DNA of 64,000 bases, taken from positions 62,001 to 126,000 of the forward strand of contig CAWHKS010000013.1 in NCBI GenBank assembly GCA_963829955.1, in the 5' to 3' direction. A program made the translations under genes and the position numbers. Positions 52,021-60,114 of the stretch are shown here, piece by piece; within the stretch, counting starts at the first letter, position 1, and every line of letters starts with the position of its first letter. The notes below the pieces were generated by a model. The model was not told where the DNA came from, did no database searches, and saw nothing but the letters and a program-made list of their open reading frames with translations. This stretch comes from DASTFY01 sp963829955. GTDB taxonomy: Bacteria; Actinomycetota; Acidimicrobiia; Acidimicrobiales; Ilumatobacteraceae.

Positions 52021-52632
52021 ATGGAGCACGTGACGACACAGCCCCCTCTGACGCAGCCCCCCGTGACACAGCCCGTCCACCTCAGCACTGCAGCTATCGA
52101 GGCCGGGCTGGACGAGATCCGCCGGTCGCCGACGGACCGGGGTGTCGTGGAGCTCATCGTGCGCCGTCCCGCGGTCGACCAGCGGGACGTGTTGGAGGAG
52201 GGCACGCTCGACGCGCTGGTCGGGCTGGTGGGCGACACGTGGCCGGACCGGTTCAGCCGCCGGACCGAGGACGGATCGCCCCACCCGGACATGCAGCTCA
52301 ACATCATGAACGCCCGGGCGATCCGCCTGCTGGCCGACTCGCCCGACCGTGATCGCTGGGCGCTGGCCGGTGACCAGCTCTACCTCGATCTCGACCTGAG
52401 CGAGGCAAACCTGCCCGCGGGCACCCGCCTGGCCCTGGGCACGGCGGTCATCGAGATCACGGGCCAGCCCCACACCGGGTGCGAGAAGTTCTCGGCGCGC
52501 TTCGGAGTCGACGCGCTCCGGTTCGTCAACTCACCCGTCGGTCGGGAGCTCCATCTGCGGGGGATCAACGCCCGCGTCGTGGAGAGCGGCCTCGTCCGCG
52601 CCGGCGACGCCGTCCACAAGCTCCCCACCTGA
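52021..52632 (+). CDS. MOSC-domain protein
   Basis: 203 aa. A threefold short repeat (TTQPPL, TQPPV, TQPV) opens the protein, then a MOSC fold with MQLNIMNARAIRLLA, LYLDLDLSEANLPAGTRLALG and Cys154 in HTGCEKFSARFG, the Cys that in MOSC proteins binds molybdenum cofactor or sulfur. MOSC proteins act as Mo-dependent reductases or sulfur carriers. Its last 34 codons overlap, antisense, the end of the epimerase gene (52531-52632). Confidence 0.85.
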   Translation: MEHVTTQPPLTQPPVTQPVHLSTAAIEAGLDEIRRSPTDRGVVELIVRRPAVDQRDVLEEGTLDALVGLVGDTWPDRFSRRTEDGSPHPDMQLNIMNARAIRLLADSPDRDRWALAGDQLYLDLDLSEANLPAGTRLALGTAVIEITGQPHTGCEKFSARFGVDALRFVNSPVGRELHLRGINARVVESGLVRAGDAVHKLPT

Positions 52633-53595
52633 CGGCTCGGGCGCCGGCGGCTCCGTCGACGCCGGCGGCTCCGGCGGGGTCGACGCCGCCAGCTCGGCCA
52701 GCAGCTGCCCGATGCCGGTGTCCAGGTCCGTCCACGGCGCCCAGGCCAGGTGGATGCGGGCACGGACGGGCGACAGGGCGAACCGGTCGACGTCGCCGTC
52801 GCGCGCCGGACCGCGCACGGCGGCCTCCAACGGGACGCCCAGCACCTGCTGGTGGAGCGCGGCGACCGAGGTCTGCACGCCGGTCCCGACGTTGACGACG
52901 AGTCCCGTACCACGGGTCGTGGCGCGCACAAGGGCGTCGACCGCGTCGTCCACGGCGACGAAGTCCCGCGTCTGCTTGCCCGTGCCGTAGACCTCGGCCG
53001 GTCGGCCGGCTTGGCGGGCGGCGACGAAAGCGGCCACGACGCCCCCTGCCGCCCGCTGCCTGGTGCCGTAGACGCTGCCCAGGGCCAGCGCGGTGTACTC
53101 GAGTGCGTGCTGCTCGCGGTAGAGCGCGAGGAGATCGGCCACGGCCCGCTGGGCGATCGTCGCGCTCGACCCGGGCGTCCCCAGTGTTCCCTCCTTGATC
53201 GGGAGCTCACGGAGGGGCACCGCGCCGTAGTACGCGACGGCGTCGAGACCGACCACGACCTTCGTCGTCCCTGCGGTGACGGCAGCGTCGAGCAGGTTGG
53301 CCGTGCCCCCGAGCGCGGTCGACAAGACCCGAGCGGGCGGACCCGATGACGGCAGCGCCAGGTGGATGGCGACGTCCGGGCGCAGGCGGCCCAGAAGGTC
53401 GGCCAGCTCCGGCTGGCGGACATCGATGTTGTGGAACTTCAGCGAACCGATGTGCTCGGCCCGGGCCATGGCGAGGTTCGAGAGAGATCCGGTCGAGAGG
53501 TCGTCCACCACGTCGACGGTGTGGCCCTCGGCCAGCAGCCGATCGACGACGTGAGAGCCGACGAACCCGGCGCCCCCCACGACCAGGCTCCTCAT
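52531..53595 (-). CDS. NAD-dependent epimerase/dehydratase-like protein with altered active site
   Basis: 354 aa. Extended SDR fold with NAD loop GGAGFVGSH, DVVDDLSTGSLSN, IHLALPSSG and the late QTRDFVAVDDAVDAL. The catalytic residues differ: the Tyr-x3-Lys position reads Thr146-Ile-Ala-Gln-Arg150 and the Ser/Thr position has LD (117-118). Classical epimerase or dehydratase chemistry is therefore unlikely. The last 34 residues (Pro/Glu-rich) overlap the convergent MOSC gene. The start lies at the end of the repeat region 53591-53724. It follows the nucleotidyltransferase gene on the same strand. Confidence 0.82.
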   Translation of the reverse strand: MRSLVVGGAGFVGSHVVDRLLAEGHTVDVVDDLSTGSLSNLAMARAEHIGSLKFHNIDVRQPELADLLGRLRPDVAIHLALPSSGPPARVLSTALGGTANLLDAAVTAGTTKVVVGLDAVAYYGAVPLRELPIKEGTLGTPGSSATIAQRAVADLLALYREQHALEYTALALGSVYGTRQRAAGGVVAAFVAARQAGRPAEVYGTGKQTRDFVAVDDAVDALVRATTRGTGLVVNVGTGVQTSVAALHQQVLGVPLEAAVRGPARDGDVDRFALSPVRARIHLAWAPWTDLDTGIGQLLAELAASTPPEPPASTEPPAPEPSGGELVDGVAGADEAALHDAGVDPPQMELPTDG

Positions 53596-53724
53596 GCTGG
53601 GACTTCTCGGGGGCTGCGCCCCCGGACCCCATCACCCGCCGGCTCGCTACCGCTCGCCCGGCGGGCCCGCCTTCGCTCGCTGCGCTCGCTCATGCTGGGA
53701 CTTCTCGGGGGCTGCGCTTGCTCA
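53591..53724 (-). repeat. REP-like intergenic repeat with duplicated start region
   Basis: A 29-base segment is present twice exactly (53591-53619 and 53689-53717); its minus-strand form is GCGCAGCCCCCGAGAAGTCC then CAGCATGAG. A third CAGCATGAG lies at 53722-53730. The copies supply the nucleotidyltransferase stop and the epimerase ATG. Between them are GAGCGAGCGCAGCGAGCG, a GGCGGGCCCGCC palindrome, and a GGGGGC-GCA-GCCCCC hairpin. The opening box resembles that of the 125-bp repeat. A 33-codon frame across it (53693 to 53592) is judged a by-product. Confidence 0.75.
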
Positions 53725-54720
53725 TGCTGGTATCGGACGGCGGGCGTTGGAGAGGTGCTCACCCGCCTCGACGATCGCGCCGTTGCCGAGCACCACGTCC
53801 TCGAGCACGGCGCCCGCGCCCACGTCGGCATCCCGGCCGAGAACCGAGTTGACCACCACGGCACCCTTGCCCACGCGCGCCCCGGACAGGAGGACGCTCG
53901 CCCGTACGTCGGCCCCGGCGGCCACCTCCACGCGGGCTCCGAGGACGGAGCCGTCGACCGCGCCGTCGACCTTCGCGCCCTCCCCGCGGCCCGGTTCCAG
54001 GACGGTGCGGCGGCAGCCGCTCACGGCGTCGAGGTTGGCCTGGCGGTAAGGCTCGGGACGGCCGGTGTCGATCCAGTAGTCGTCCGTGCACAGGGCGAAC
54101 AGCCGGCTCTCGGCGGCGACGGCGGGGAAGACGACCCGCTCGATCGACACCTTCCCGCCGACCGGCACGCGGTCGATCATGGACGGCTCGAAGACGTAGG
54201 TGCCGGCGTTGATCATGTTGCTGGGCGCAGCATCGCGCGGCGGCTTCTCCACGAAGCGCAGCACGCGGCCCTCGCCGTCGAGCGCGGCGACGCCGAACGA
54301 CGAGGGATCCTCGACCGGGGTGAGGTGGATCGTGGCCTCCGCCCCCTTCTCCCGGTGGAAGGCGAGGAGGGCCCGCACGTCGAGATCGGTCAGGACGTCC
54401 CCGTTGACGACGAAGAACGTGTCGTCGATGCCGGCCTCCCTGGCGGCGAAGGAGATCGCCCCACCGGTGTCGAGCGGTTCCGGCTCGACGGCGTAGCGGA
54501 GGGGCACGCCGTCGCAGGTGCCGTCCGGGTAGGCGGCCGAGAAGGCGTCGGGCCGGAAGCCGAGGGCCAGGACCACCTCGGTCACCCCGCCGGCGGCCAG
54601 GGACCGCACGACGTGCTCGATGATGGGGCGCTGACCGACCGGCAGCAGCGGCTTCGGGACATCCTCGGTGAGCGGTCGCAGGCGGGTGCCGAATCCCCCG
54701 ACCAGGACGACGGCCCTCAT
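53722..54720 (-). CDS. Sugar-1-phosphate nucleotidyltransferase (mannose-1-phosphate guanylyltransferase-like)
   Basis: 332 aa. Signature GGFGTRLRPLTEDVPKPLLP at the N-terminus, metal-site VNGDVLTDLD, FVEKPP and NAGTYVFEP in the transferase domain (about 1-235), then a left-handed beta-helix tail (VDGSVLGARVEVAAGADVRAS). This fits ManC/RmlA-like enzymes; in actinobacteria the gene at this place near cofDE makes GDP-mannose. It uses mannose-1-P from ManB, encoded about 20 kb away. Glucose-1-P thymidylyltransferase activity remains possible. Confidence 0.88.
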   Translation of the reverse strand: MRAVVLVGGFGTRLRPLTEDVPKPLLPVGQRPIIEHVVRSLAAGGVTEVVLALGFRPDAFSAAYPDGTCDGVPLRYAVEPEPLDTGGAISFAAREAGIDDTFFVVNGDVLTDLDVRALLAFHREKGAEATIHLTPVEDPSSFGVAALDGEGRVLRFVEKPPRDAAPSNMINAGTYVFEPSMIDRVPVGGKVSIERVVFPAVAAESRLFALCTDDYWIDTGRPEPYRQANLDAVSGCRRTVLEPGRGEGAKVDGAVDGSVLGARVEVAAGADVRASVLLSGARVGKGAVVVNSVLGRDADVGAGAVLEDVVLGNGAIVEAGEHLSNARRPIPA

Positions 54721-54737
54721 GTCCCTGCTCGCTGCGG

Positions 54738-55577
54738 CTAGCCGCCGGCCAGCGTGGTCGCCGTGGCCGCGGGTGCTGTCGTCGTCGCCGTGGCAGCCGT
54801 CGTGGTGGCGGTGCCGGCGATCGTGGTGGCGGTCGGGTCGACGGTCGTCGAGCTCCCGCTGTCGGACGTGGCCACCGACCCCGAGTCGAGCGCGCCCAGC
54901 TCCTCGAGCTGCGCTGCCGTCGGGGGACGGGGGATGGTGCTCACGTCCTGGTCCGCCGGGACGAAGGCGAACGCGAACGCCATGGCGTTGTTGGTGAACC
55001 TGATGCGATCGATGTCGGCGATGAACACTTTGGGATCGCTCGTACCGGCGGCGTCCTCCCAGACCAGCACCTTGACGACCCCCTCTTGGCCGTCCGGGCA
55101 CTCGTCGCCGTTCTCGAACGTCTGGCCGCTGTTGTCACCCAGCGCAGGATCGTCCGGGAGCTGGATCTTGTTCGACGTCACGTCGAGGCCTGTCTGCCCG
55201 AAGAAGTCGCTCATGCGGGCGTTGCGGCCGGTCGTCGCGGTCTGGAAGGGGTGGATGTGGATGACGCCGTCCTGGTGGGTGTGGATGCCGCCGGGATCCG
55301 GCTCGACGCCCACGCTCATGCTCGGGAGGTACTCGTCGCAGATGTAGACGCCGTAGGCGGCGTGCCAGTGGTCGCCGGGCTCGCTGGCCGTGTTGAGCTG
55401 CGGAGCGCCGAGGTCCTCGCGGTTGGTCGCCCGGCCGTACACGACGAGGGCCAGCCCCAGCGTCAGGACGACCGCAAGCGCGACAGGGAAGACCAGACCC
55501 TGCTGGGATCTGACCTTGCGCCCACTGGAGGACTTGGCGACGCGCGCCGCCTTCTTCGCCGAGGATGATTTGCCCAC
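54738..55577 (-). CDS. Membrane-anchored His-rich protein of unknown function
   Basis: 279 aa. Lys/Ser-rich cytoplasmic start (1-25), one membrane helix (about 28-47), then an outside domain. Clustered His residues in DHWHAAYGVYICDEYLP (about 69-85) and GIHTHQDGVIHIHPF (about 97-111), together with two Cys (ICDEY, DECPDG), look like a metal-binding site. The tail (about 215-279) is Thr/Ala-rich with repeated TTT and is probably disordered. I do not recognise a characterised family. It lies 17 bases upstream of the nucleotidyltransferase gene on the same strand. Confidence 0.7.
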   Translation of the reverse strand: MGKSSSAKKAARVAKSSSGRKVRSQQGLVFPVALAVVLTLGLALVVYGRATNREDLGAPQLNTASEPGDHWHAAYGVYICDEYLPSMSVGVEPDPGGIHTHQDGVIHIHPFQTATTGRNARMSDFFGQTGLDVTSNKIQLPDDPALGDNSGQTFENGDECPDGQEGVVKVLVWEDAAGTSDPKVFIADIDRIRFTNNAMAFAFAFVPADQDVSTIPRPPTAAQLEELGALDSGSVATSDSGSSTTVDPTATTIAGTATTTAATATTTAPAATATTLAGG

Positions 55578-55610
55578 GAAGGGGAGAGACTACCGGCCGG
55601 CGGCGCCTGT

Positions 55611-56876
55611 TCACCGGGCACGTCGGGGCGGCTGGCGGCCCCACCTGTTGCCCTGGCGCACCTCGTCGAAAAGGTCCTCGTAGGCCTCGGCCACGGCGGC
55701 CGCTGAGACCCACCGCTCCACCCAGGCCCGACCCCGCCGGCCCATCGCGGCCATCCCGTCACCGTCGCTGACCAGGGATTCGACCGCCGCCGTGAAGGCG
55801 TCGGGGTCGTCGGGGGGCACGGAGACCCCGCAGCCGGACGCGGTGACGACGCGGGTCACCTCGGTCCCCGGGTCGATCGAGGCCAGCAACGGCCGGCCGG
55901 CGGCCAGGATCGAGTACGTCTTCGACGGCACACTCGCCGCGGCCAGGCCCGCGCGCAGCAGGACGACGTGGAGGTCCCCACTGGCCAGCACCTCGGGGAG
56001 CCGCTCCCGGGGCTGGTACGGGGCGAACCGCACGTTCGGGAGGTTCTCGGCCGACTTCCGTACGTCGGCCAGACCCGACCCACCGCCGTTGACGACGAAG
56101 ACCAGCTCGGGGCGGTGCGCGAGCCGCCTCGCCGCCTCGACGAGCAGGTCGAGGGACTGCGAGAAGCCGACGTTGCCCGCGTAGAGGACCACAGTCTGGT
56201 CGTCGCCGATCCCGAGCTCGCGGCGGTACGCGGTGCCGCGGGGCAGCGGCCGGATGGCCTCGGTGTCGACGAAGTTCGGGATGACACGGACGTCGTCACG
56301 GTGCTCCCGTCGGACCTTGGCCGCGATGTTGGCCCTCAGGTCCTCGGACAGGACCGTGACCGCGTCGGCCCACGCGTAGGTCGTGCGCTCCAACCAGCGG
56401 GCCGCCCGCACGAGCCGCGGGTCGGTCAGCTTCCCTAGATCGACGGCGACGTCGGGGAACACGTCCTGCACGTTGAAGACCAGTGGGCATCGGTGGAAGA
56501 CGGCGGCCGCCCACGCGACCAGGCCGATGGGGAGGGGCGGCGACATCGCGAGCACGGCGTCCATCCGTCCGCCGCGGAGGGCGGCGACGCCCGACAGGGC
56601 TGAGAACGCGCCGAACGAGGCGGAGCGCAGGGCCAGGCTCGTCTTGTCCGAAGGGAAGGGGTGCACCCGCGTGATCGAGCCCCAGGGCGTCACCTCCCGC
56701 CGGACCAGCCGCCCGCCCCAACCGTCCTCGATGCGATGGTGCGTGTACCAGGGCAGGGCCGTGACCACGTGCACCTCGTGGCCGCGGTCGGCCAGCTCGT
56801 GGACGATGCGCGTGATCACCTCTCCGGTCGGCGCCGGGTCGGGTGCGAAGTGGGGGCAGAGGACGGTGAGCTTCAC
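55611..56876 (-). CDS. Glycosyltransferase family 4 (WbuB/WcaI-like)
   Basis: 421 aa from a GTG at 56876, in a GTGA overlap with the preceding glycosyltransferase. VKLTVLCPHFAPDPAPTGEVI at the start, NVQDVFPDVAVDLGKL, a donor site with VVLYAGNVGFSQSLDLLVEAA and SVPSKTYSILAAGRPLLASID match WbuB-type enzymes, commonly amino-sugar or fucosaminyl transferases in O-antigen or capsule synthesis. The classical EGFG motif is replaced by SKTYSILAAG, normal for this subgroup. Third gene of a three-GT operon. Confidence 0.9.
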   Translation of the reverse strand: MKLTVLCPHFAPDPAPTGEVITRIVHELADRGHEVHVVTALPWYTHHRIEDGWGGRLVRREVTPWGSITRVHPFPSDKTSLALRSASFGAFSALSGVAALRGGRMDAVLAMSPPLPIGLVAWAAAVFHRCPLVFNVQDVFPDVAVDLGKLTDPRLVRAARWLERTTYAWADAVTVLSEDLRANIAAKVRREHRDDVRVIPNFVDTEAIRPLPRGTAYRRELGIGDDQTVVLYAGNVGFSQSLDLLVEAARRLAHRPELVFVVNGGGSGLADVRKSAENLPNVRFAPYQPRERLPEVLASGDLHVVLLRAGLAAASVPSKTYSILAAGRPLLASIDPGTEVTRVVTASGCGVSVPPDDPDAFTAAVESLVSDGDGMAAMGRRGRAWVERWVSAAAVAEAYEDLFDEVRQGNRWGRQPPRRAR

Positions 56877-57997
56877 GGGAGCAGCCGACGGTACGCGCGG
56901 GCCAGCGCCTGCGCCGAGTGCTCGGCGGTGAACGTTTCCGCCCGGGCGTGCCCGGCGGCGACGAGGCGCGCGCGCAGCGCCGCGTCGTCGAGCACGCGTG
57001 CGATGGCGTCCGCCCAGACTGTCGGATCGTCGGGATCGAGGAGCAGCCCCGCCGGGCCGACCACCTCCGGCAGCGCGGTCACGCCGCTCGCCAGCACCGG
57101 CGTCCCGACAGCCATCGCCTCCACCACGGGAGCTCCGAAGCCCTCGTAGCGGCTGGGGAACGCGAGGGCGGACGCGGTCCGCAGGAGCGCGTCCCGATCG
57201 GCGTCGGGCACGCGGCCCGTCCGCACCACGCGCTCCTGCAGACCCCGACGCGCGATGGCCTCCCGCAGCAACTCCTCGCTGGCGGCCGGTCCACCGGTCA
57301 GGACCAAGCGCAGCTCGGGCCGGTCCTCGAGCTGGGCGAGGGCGTCGAGGAGGACCAGGTGGTTCTTGTGGGGGTACGTCGCCGCCGGGTACAGCAGGAA
57401 CGGTCCGGGGACCCGGTACCGGGCGCGCAGGTCCTCTTCGTCGAAGGAGGCGTCCGCGAATCCCACCGGCAAGCCGTGGGGCACCACAACGAGCCGGGCG
57501 GGATCGACGCCGTGGGCCTCGACCAGCGACGACGCCACGAACTCTGACGGCGTGGTCACCACCCGGGCTCGCGCCACGCTCGACGGCAGCTCGTGCCGTA
57601 GCCAGGCCAGCTTGACGCGGCTGAAGTACTCGGGGTGAGCCATGTACTGGATGTCGTGCATCGACAGGACGACGGGGACGGAACCCGACCCCGGCGCCGC
57701 CGTACCGCCAGCGTGGTGCAGCAGCGCCGGATGGCGCCGCCGTACCTGGGCGGCCAGCCACGTCCGCTCGGCGACGACCCGCAAGCCGCGCCGGTCGCCG
57801 CCCACGGGCGCCACGACCACCTCGTACCGCTCGGCCAGCTCGGGGTGCGCGGCCGTGAAGTCCGGGAGAGCGAAGAGCGTCAGGGTGAGATCGGGCGCCT
57901 CCGCGGCCAGCGGGCCGAGCGCGCGGGTGACGTACTCCTCGGAGCCGCCCACCTTGCCCGGCAGGCACCACAGCAGGTTCACGGCGACGGTCGGCAC
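56873..57997 (-). CDS. Glycosyltransferase family 4
   Basis: 374 aa from a GTG at 57997 sharing one base with the upstream stop (TAGTG). NLLWCLPGKVGGSEEYVTRAL opens the acceptor domain; the donor domain has FLLYPAATYPHKNHLVLLDAL and FPSRYEGFGAPVVEAMAVGTPV, the retaining GT4 signature. Sequence resembles mannosyl/rhamnosyl transferases. It is the middle gene of three co-transcribed glycosyltransferases, all with one- to four-base overlaps. Confidence 0.9.
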   Translation of the reverse strand: MPTVAVNLLWCLPGKVGGSEEYVTRALGPLAAEAPDLTLTLFALPDFTAAHPELAERYEVVVAPVGGDRRGLRVVAERTWLAAQVRRRHPALLHHAGGTAAPGSGSVPVVLSMHDIQYMAHPEYFSRVKLAWLRHELPSSVARARVVTTPSEFVASSLVEAHGVDPARLVVVPHGLPVGFADASFDEEDLRARYRVPGPFLLYPAATYPHKNHLVLLDALAQLEDRPELRLVLTGGPAASEELLREAIARRGLQERVVRTGRVPDADRDALLRTASALAFPSRYEGFGAPVVEAMAVGTPVLASGVTALPEVVGPAGLLLDPDDPTVWADAIARVLDDAALRARLVAAGHARAETFTAEHSAQALARAYRRLLP

Positions 57998-59088
57998 TAC
58001 GGCAGCACGTCCCGGTACGCGGAGACGACGGCATCCGCGGTGCGCGCCCACGTGAACAGGGCGGCGCGGGAGGGACCGGCCGCCGACAGCTCGTCCCGCC
58101 GGTCGAGGGCCTCGGTGATGCCCCGGGCGATGTCCGCGGGATCGAGGGGATCGACCAGGACCACCGCCTCGCCGCCCACCTCCTCCGTGGCCGTGCCGCG
58201 ACTGGTCACCACCGGGGTTCCGTGGGCCATGCCCTCCAGGACGGGCAGGCCGAACCCCTCGCGCAGGCTCGGGTAGCAGACGGCCTGCGCGCCTTCGTAC
58301 AGCGCGGCCTTGGTCGCGTCGTCCACGAAGCCGAGGAGCCGCACGTGTCCGGCGGGTGGCTGCTCGCCCCAGCCCCGCGGCCCCACCACGACCAGCTCGG
58401 GGGGCGAGGACCCGGCCGACGACAAGGTCGCGGACAGGGAGGCGTGCGCGTCGAGAAGACGGGCGAGGTTCTTGCGGGGCTCGAGGGTGCCGACGAACAG
58501 CAGGTACGGCACGCGTAGGCCCAGGCGAGCGAGCGAGGCCCGGACCTCGTCGGGACCGGGCCGGCCGACCGGCGCCAGGCCCAGCGGGACGAGACGCAGG
58601 CGGTCTGGAGCCAGGCCGGCCGCCCGCGCGTCGTCCAAGGTGGCCTGCGAGGAGCAGAGGACTGCGGCCGCGTCGCGGCGCATGCGGGCGAGGCCGGCCA
58701 TGAACGCCTTCACGCCGTGGGCAGTGAACGACCCCGGGTCGTGCAGGAAGGCGAGGTCGTGGAGCGTCACCACCATCGGCGCATGCTCCCGGGGCGGCAC
58801 GATGATGGTCGTGGCGTGCACGACGTCCACCGCCCCGGTGGCCCGCTCGACGGGTGGCCACCCGAGCCGCCGCCACGCTTCGTAGAGCGCGGTGCGGGGC
58901 AGGGGCAGGGCCTTCACGGGGATCGGCGGTTCGAAGCCATCGGTCGCGGGCCCACGGTGCCGGGCCGAGACACCGACGAGCTCGACGTCCGGCCGCCGGG
59001 CCAGCTCGCGAGCCAGCGCCAACGCGGCCACCGCGGTCCCGCCGGGCACGTCGTGCCAGCACTGCTCCAGCGTGTAGGCGACGCGCAC
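57997..59088 (-). CDS. Glycosyltransferase family 4
   Basis: 363 aa from a GTG at 59088 (VRVAYTLEQCWHDVPGG); a GTG at 59106 six codons earlier also fits. LLFVGTLEPRKNLARLLDAH and YPSLREGFGLPVLEGMAHGT give the nucleotide-sugar site with the EGFGLPVLE motif. Retaining GT-B enzyme, probably acting on a lipid-linked glycan. First gene of the three-GT operon, divergent from the GDP-fucose-synthase-like gene with about 40 bp between starts. Confidence 0.9.
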   Translation of the reverse strand: MRVAYTLEQCWHDVPGGTAVAALALARELARRPDVELVGVSARHRGPATDGFEPPIPVKALPLPRTALYEAWRRLGWPPVERATGAVDVVHATTIIVPPREHAPMVVTLHDLAFLHDPGSFTAHGVKAFMAGLARMRRDAAAVLCSSQATLDDARAAGLAPDRLRLVPLGLAPVGRPGPDEVRASLARLGLRVPYLLFVGTLEPRKNLARLLDAHASLSATLSSAGSSPPELVVVGPRGWGEQPPAGHVRLLGFVDDATKAALYEGAQAVCYPSLREGFGLPVLEGMAHGTPVVTSRGTATEEVGGEAVVLVDPLDPADIARGITEALDRRDELSAAGPSRAALFTWARTADAVVSAYRDVLP

Positions 59089-59116
59089 CCGCCCATGCTG
59101 GCGCACGCGCCACTCG

Positions 59117-59122
59117 TAGCAT
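59117..59122 (+). promoter_or_regulatory. Candidate -10 box (TAGCAT)
   Basis: The box ends seven bases before the ATG at 59130, matching the leaderless spacing seen at ftsH and other genes. It favours ATG 59130 over the ATG at 59121, which overlaps the box. Confidence 0.5.
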
Positions 59123-59129
59123 GGCCGCC

Positions 59130-60089
59130 ATGAGCGACTTCTGGTCCGGCCGCCCCGTCCTCGTCACCGGAGGTTCGGGTTTCCTCGGTCGGGTCGTGGT
59201 GTCCCGCTTGCGCGACGCGGGGGCCGTCGTCACCGCCCCCCGCCAGGCCGAGTTCGATCTCACCAATCCCGCGCAGGCCGACGCCGCCGTCGCCTCGGCA
59301 GCCCCGGACGAGATCATCCACCTGGCGGCACGGGTCGGAGGCATCGGCTACAACCAGGCCGAGCCGGCGTCGCTCTACACCGACAACCTCTTGATGGGAA
59401 CGTACGTCATCGAGGCGGCCCGGCGGCACGGCGTGAACAAGACCGTCCTCCTCGGCACGGTGTGCTCGTACCCGAAGTTCACTCCGGTGCCCTTCGCCGA
59501 GGGCTCGCTGTGGGACGGGTACCCCGAGGAGACCAACGCGCCCTACGGCATCGCCAAGAAGGCGCACCTCATCCACGCCCAGGTGAACGCCGCTCAGTAC
59601 GGCCAGCGGTTCGCCTACCTCATCCCCACGAACCTCTACGGGCCCGGCGACAAGTTCCACCCCAGCGTCTCGCACGTCATCCCCACGCTCATCAAGAAGT
59701 GCGTCGCCGCCGTCGAGTCCGGTGCTGGGAAGGTCGAGGTGTGGGGCACCGGCCGGGCCAGCCGCGAGTACCTCTACGTCGACGACGCCGCCGCCGGCAT
59801 CCTGCTCGCCGCCGAGCACGTCCAGGGCACCGAGCCGATCAACCTCGGGACGGACCACGAGATCACGATCCAGGAGACGGCCGAGCGCATCGCCGCCCTC
59901 ACCGGGTTCGACGGCGATCTGGTGTGGGACCCCACCCAGCCCGACGGTCAGCCCCGGCGCCGGGTCGATCCCTCCCGGGCCGAGCAGCTCTTCGGCTGGC
60001 GGGCGCAGATGTCCTTCGAGGACGGCCTGCGCCGGACGATCGACTGGTACCTCGCCAACCGCGAAGAAGCCGAACGCCCGCCCCGCTGA
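59130..60089 (+). CDS. GDP-L-fucose synthase-like NAD(P)-dependent epimerase/reductase
   Basis: 319 aa. Extended SDR with GGSGFLGRVV, HLAARVGGIGYNQ, the Cys-containing LGTVCSYPKFTPVPF and catalytic Tyr-x3-Lys in NAPYGIAKKAH. The GGIxxN and VCSYPK segments are typical of GDP-L-fucose synthase (Fcl/WcaG), which epimerises and reduces GDP-4-keto-6-deoxymannose. No GDP-mannose 4,6-dehydratase gene is in the window, so the substrate is open. Together with the nucleotidyltransferase it would supply GDP-sugars to the GT4 genes. Confidence 0.85.
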   Translation: MSDFWSGRPVLVTGGSGFLGRVVVSRLRDAGAVVTAPRQAEFDLTNPAQADAAVASAAPDEIIHLAARVGGIGYNQAEPASLYTDNLLMGTYVIEAARRHGVNKTVLLGTVCSYPKFTPVPFAEGSLWDGYPEETNAPYGIAKKAHLIHAQVNAAQYGQRFAYLIPTNLYGPGDKFHPSVSHVIPTLIKKCVAAVESGAGKVEVWGTGRASREYLYVDDAAAGILLAAEHVQGTEPINLGTDHEITIQETAERIAALTGFDGDLVWDPTQPDGQPRRRVDPSRAEQLFGWRAQMSFEDGLRRTIDWYLANREEAERPPR

Positions 60090-60095
60090 CGGGCG

Positions 60096-60110
60096 GCGCC
60101 GGCCCGGCGC
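60096..60110. terminator. Short bidirectional hairpin between convergent genes
   Basis: Seven-base arms GCGCCGG / CCGGCGC with one central base, in the 25-bp gap between the convergent epimerase and LCP genes. There is no T-run, so this is a modest candidate. Confidence 0.35.
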
Positions 60111-60114
60111 GGGG

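Noticed and set aside
53592..53693. 33-codon frame MSERSERRRARRASGSEPAG... overlapping the epimerase start
   Set aside because: It consists wholly of the repeat and hairpin sequence at this junction and has no ribosome site of its own; treated as a by-product of the repeat.
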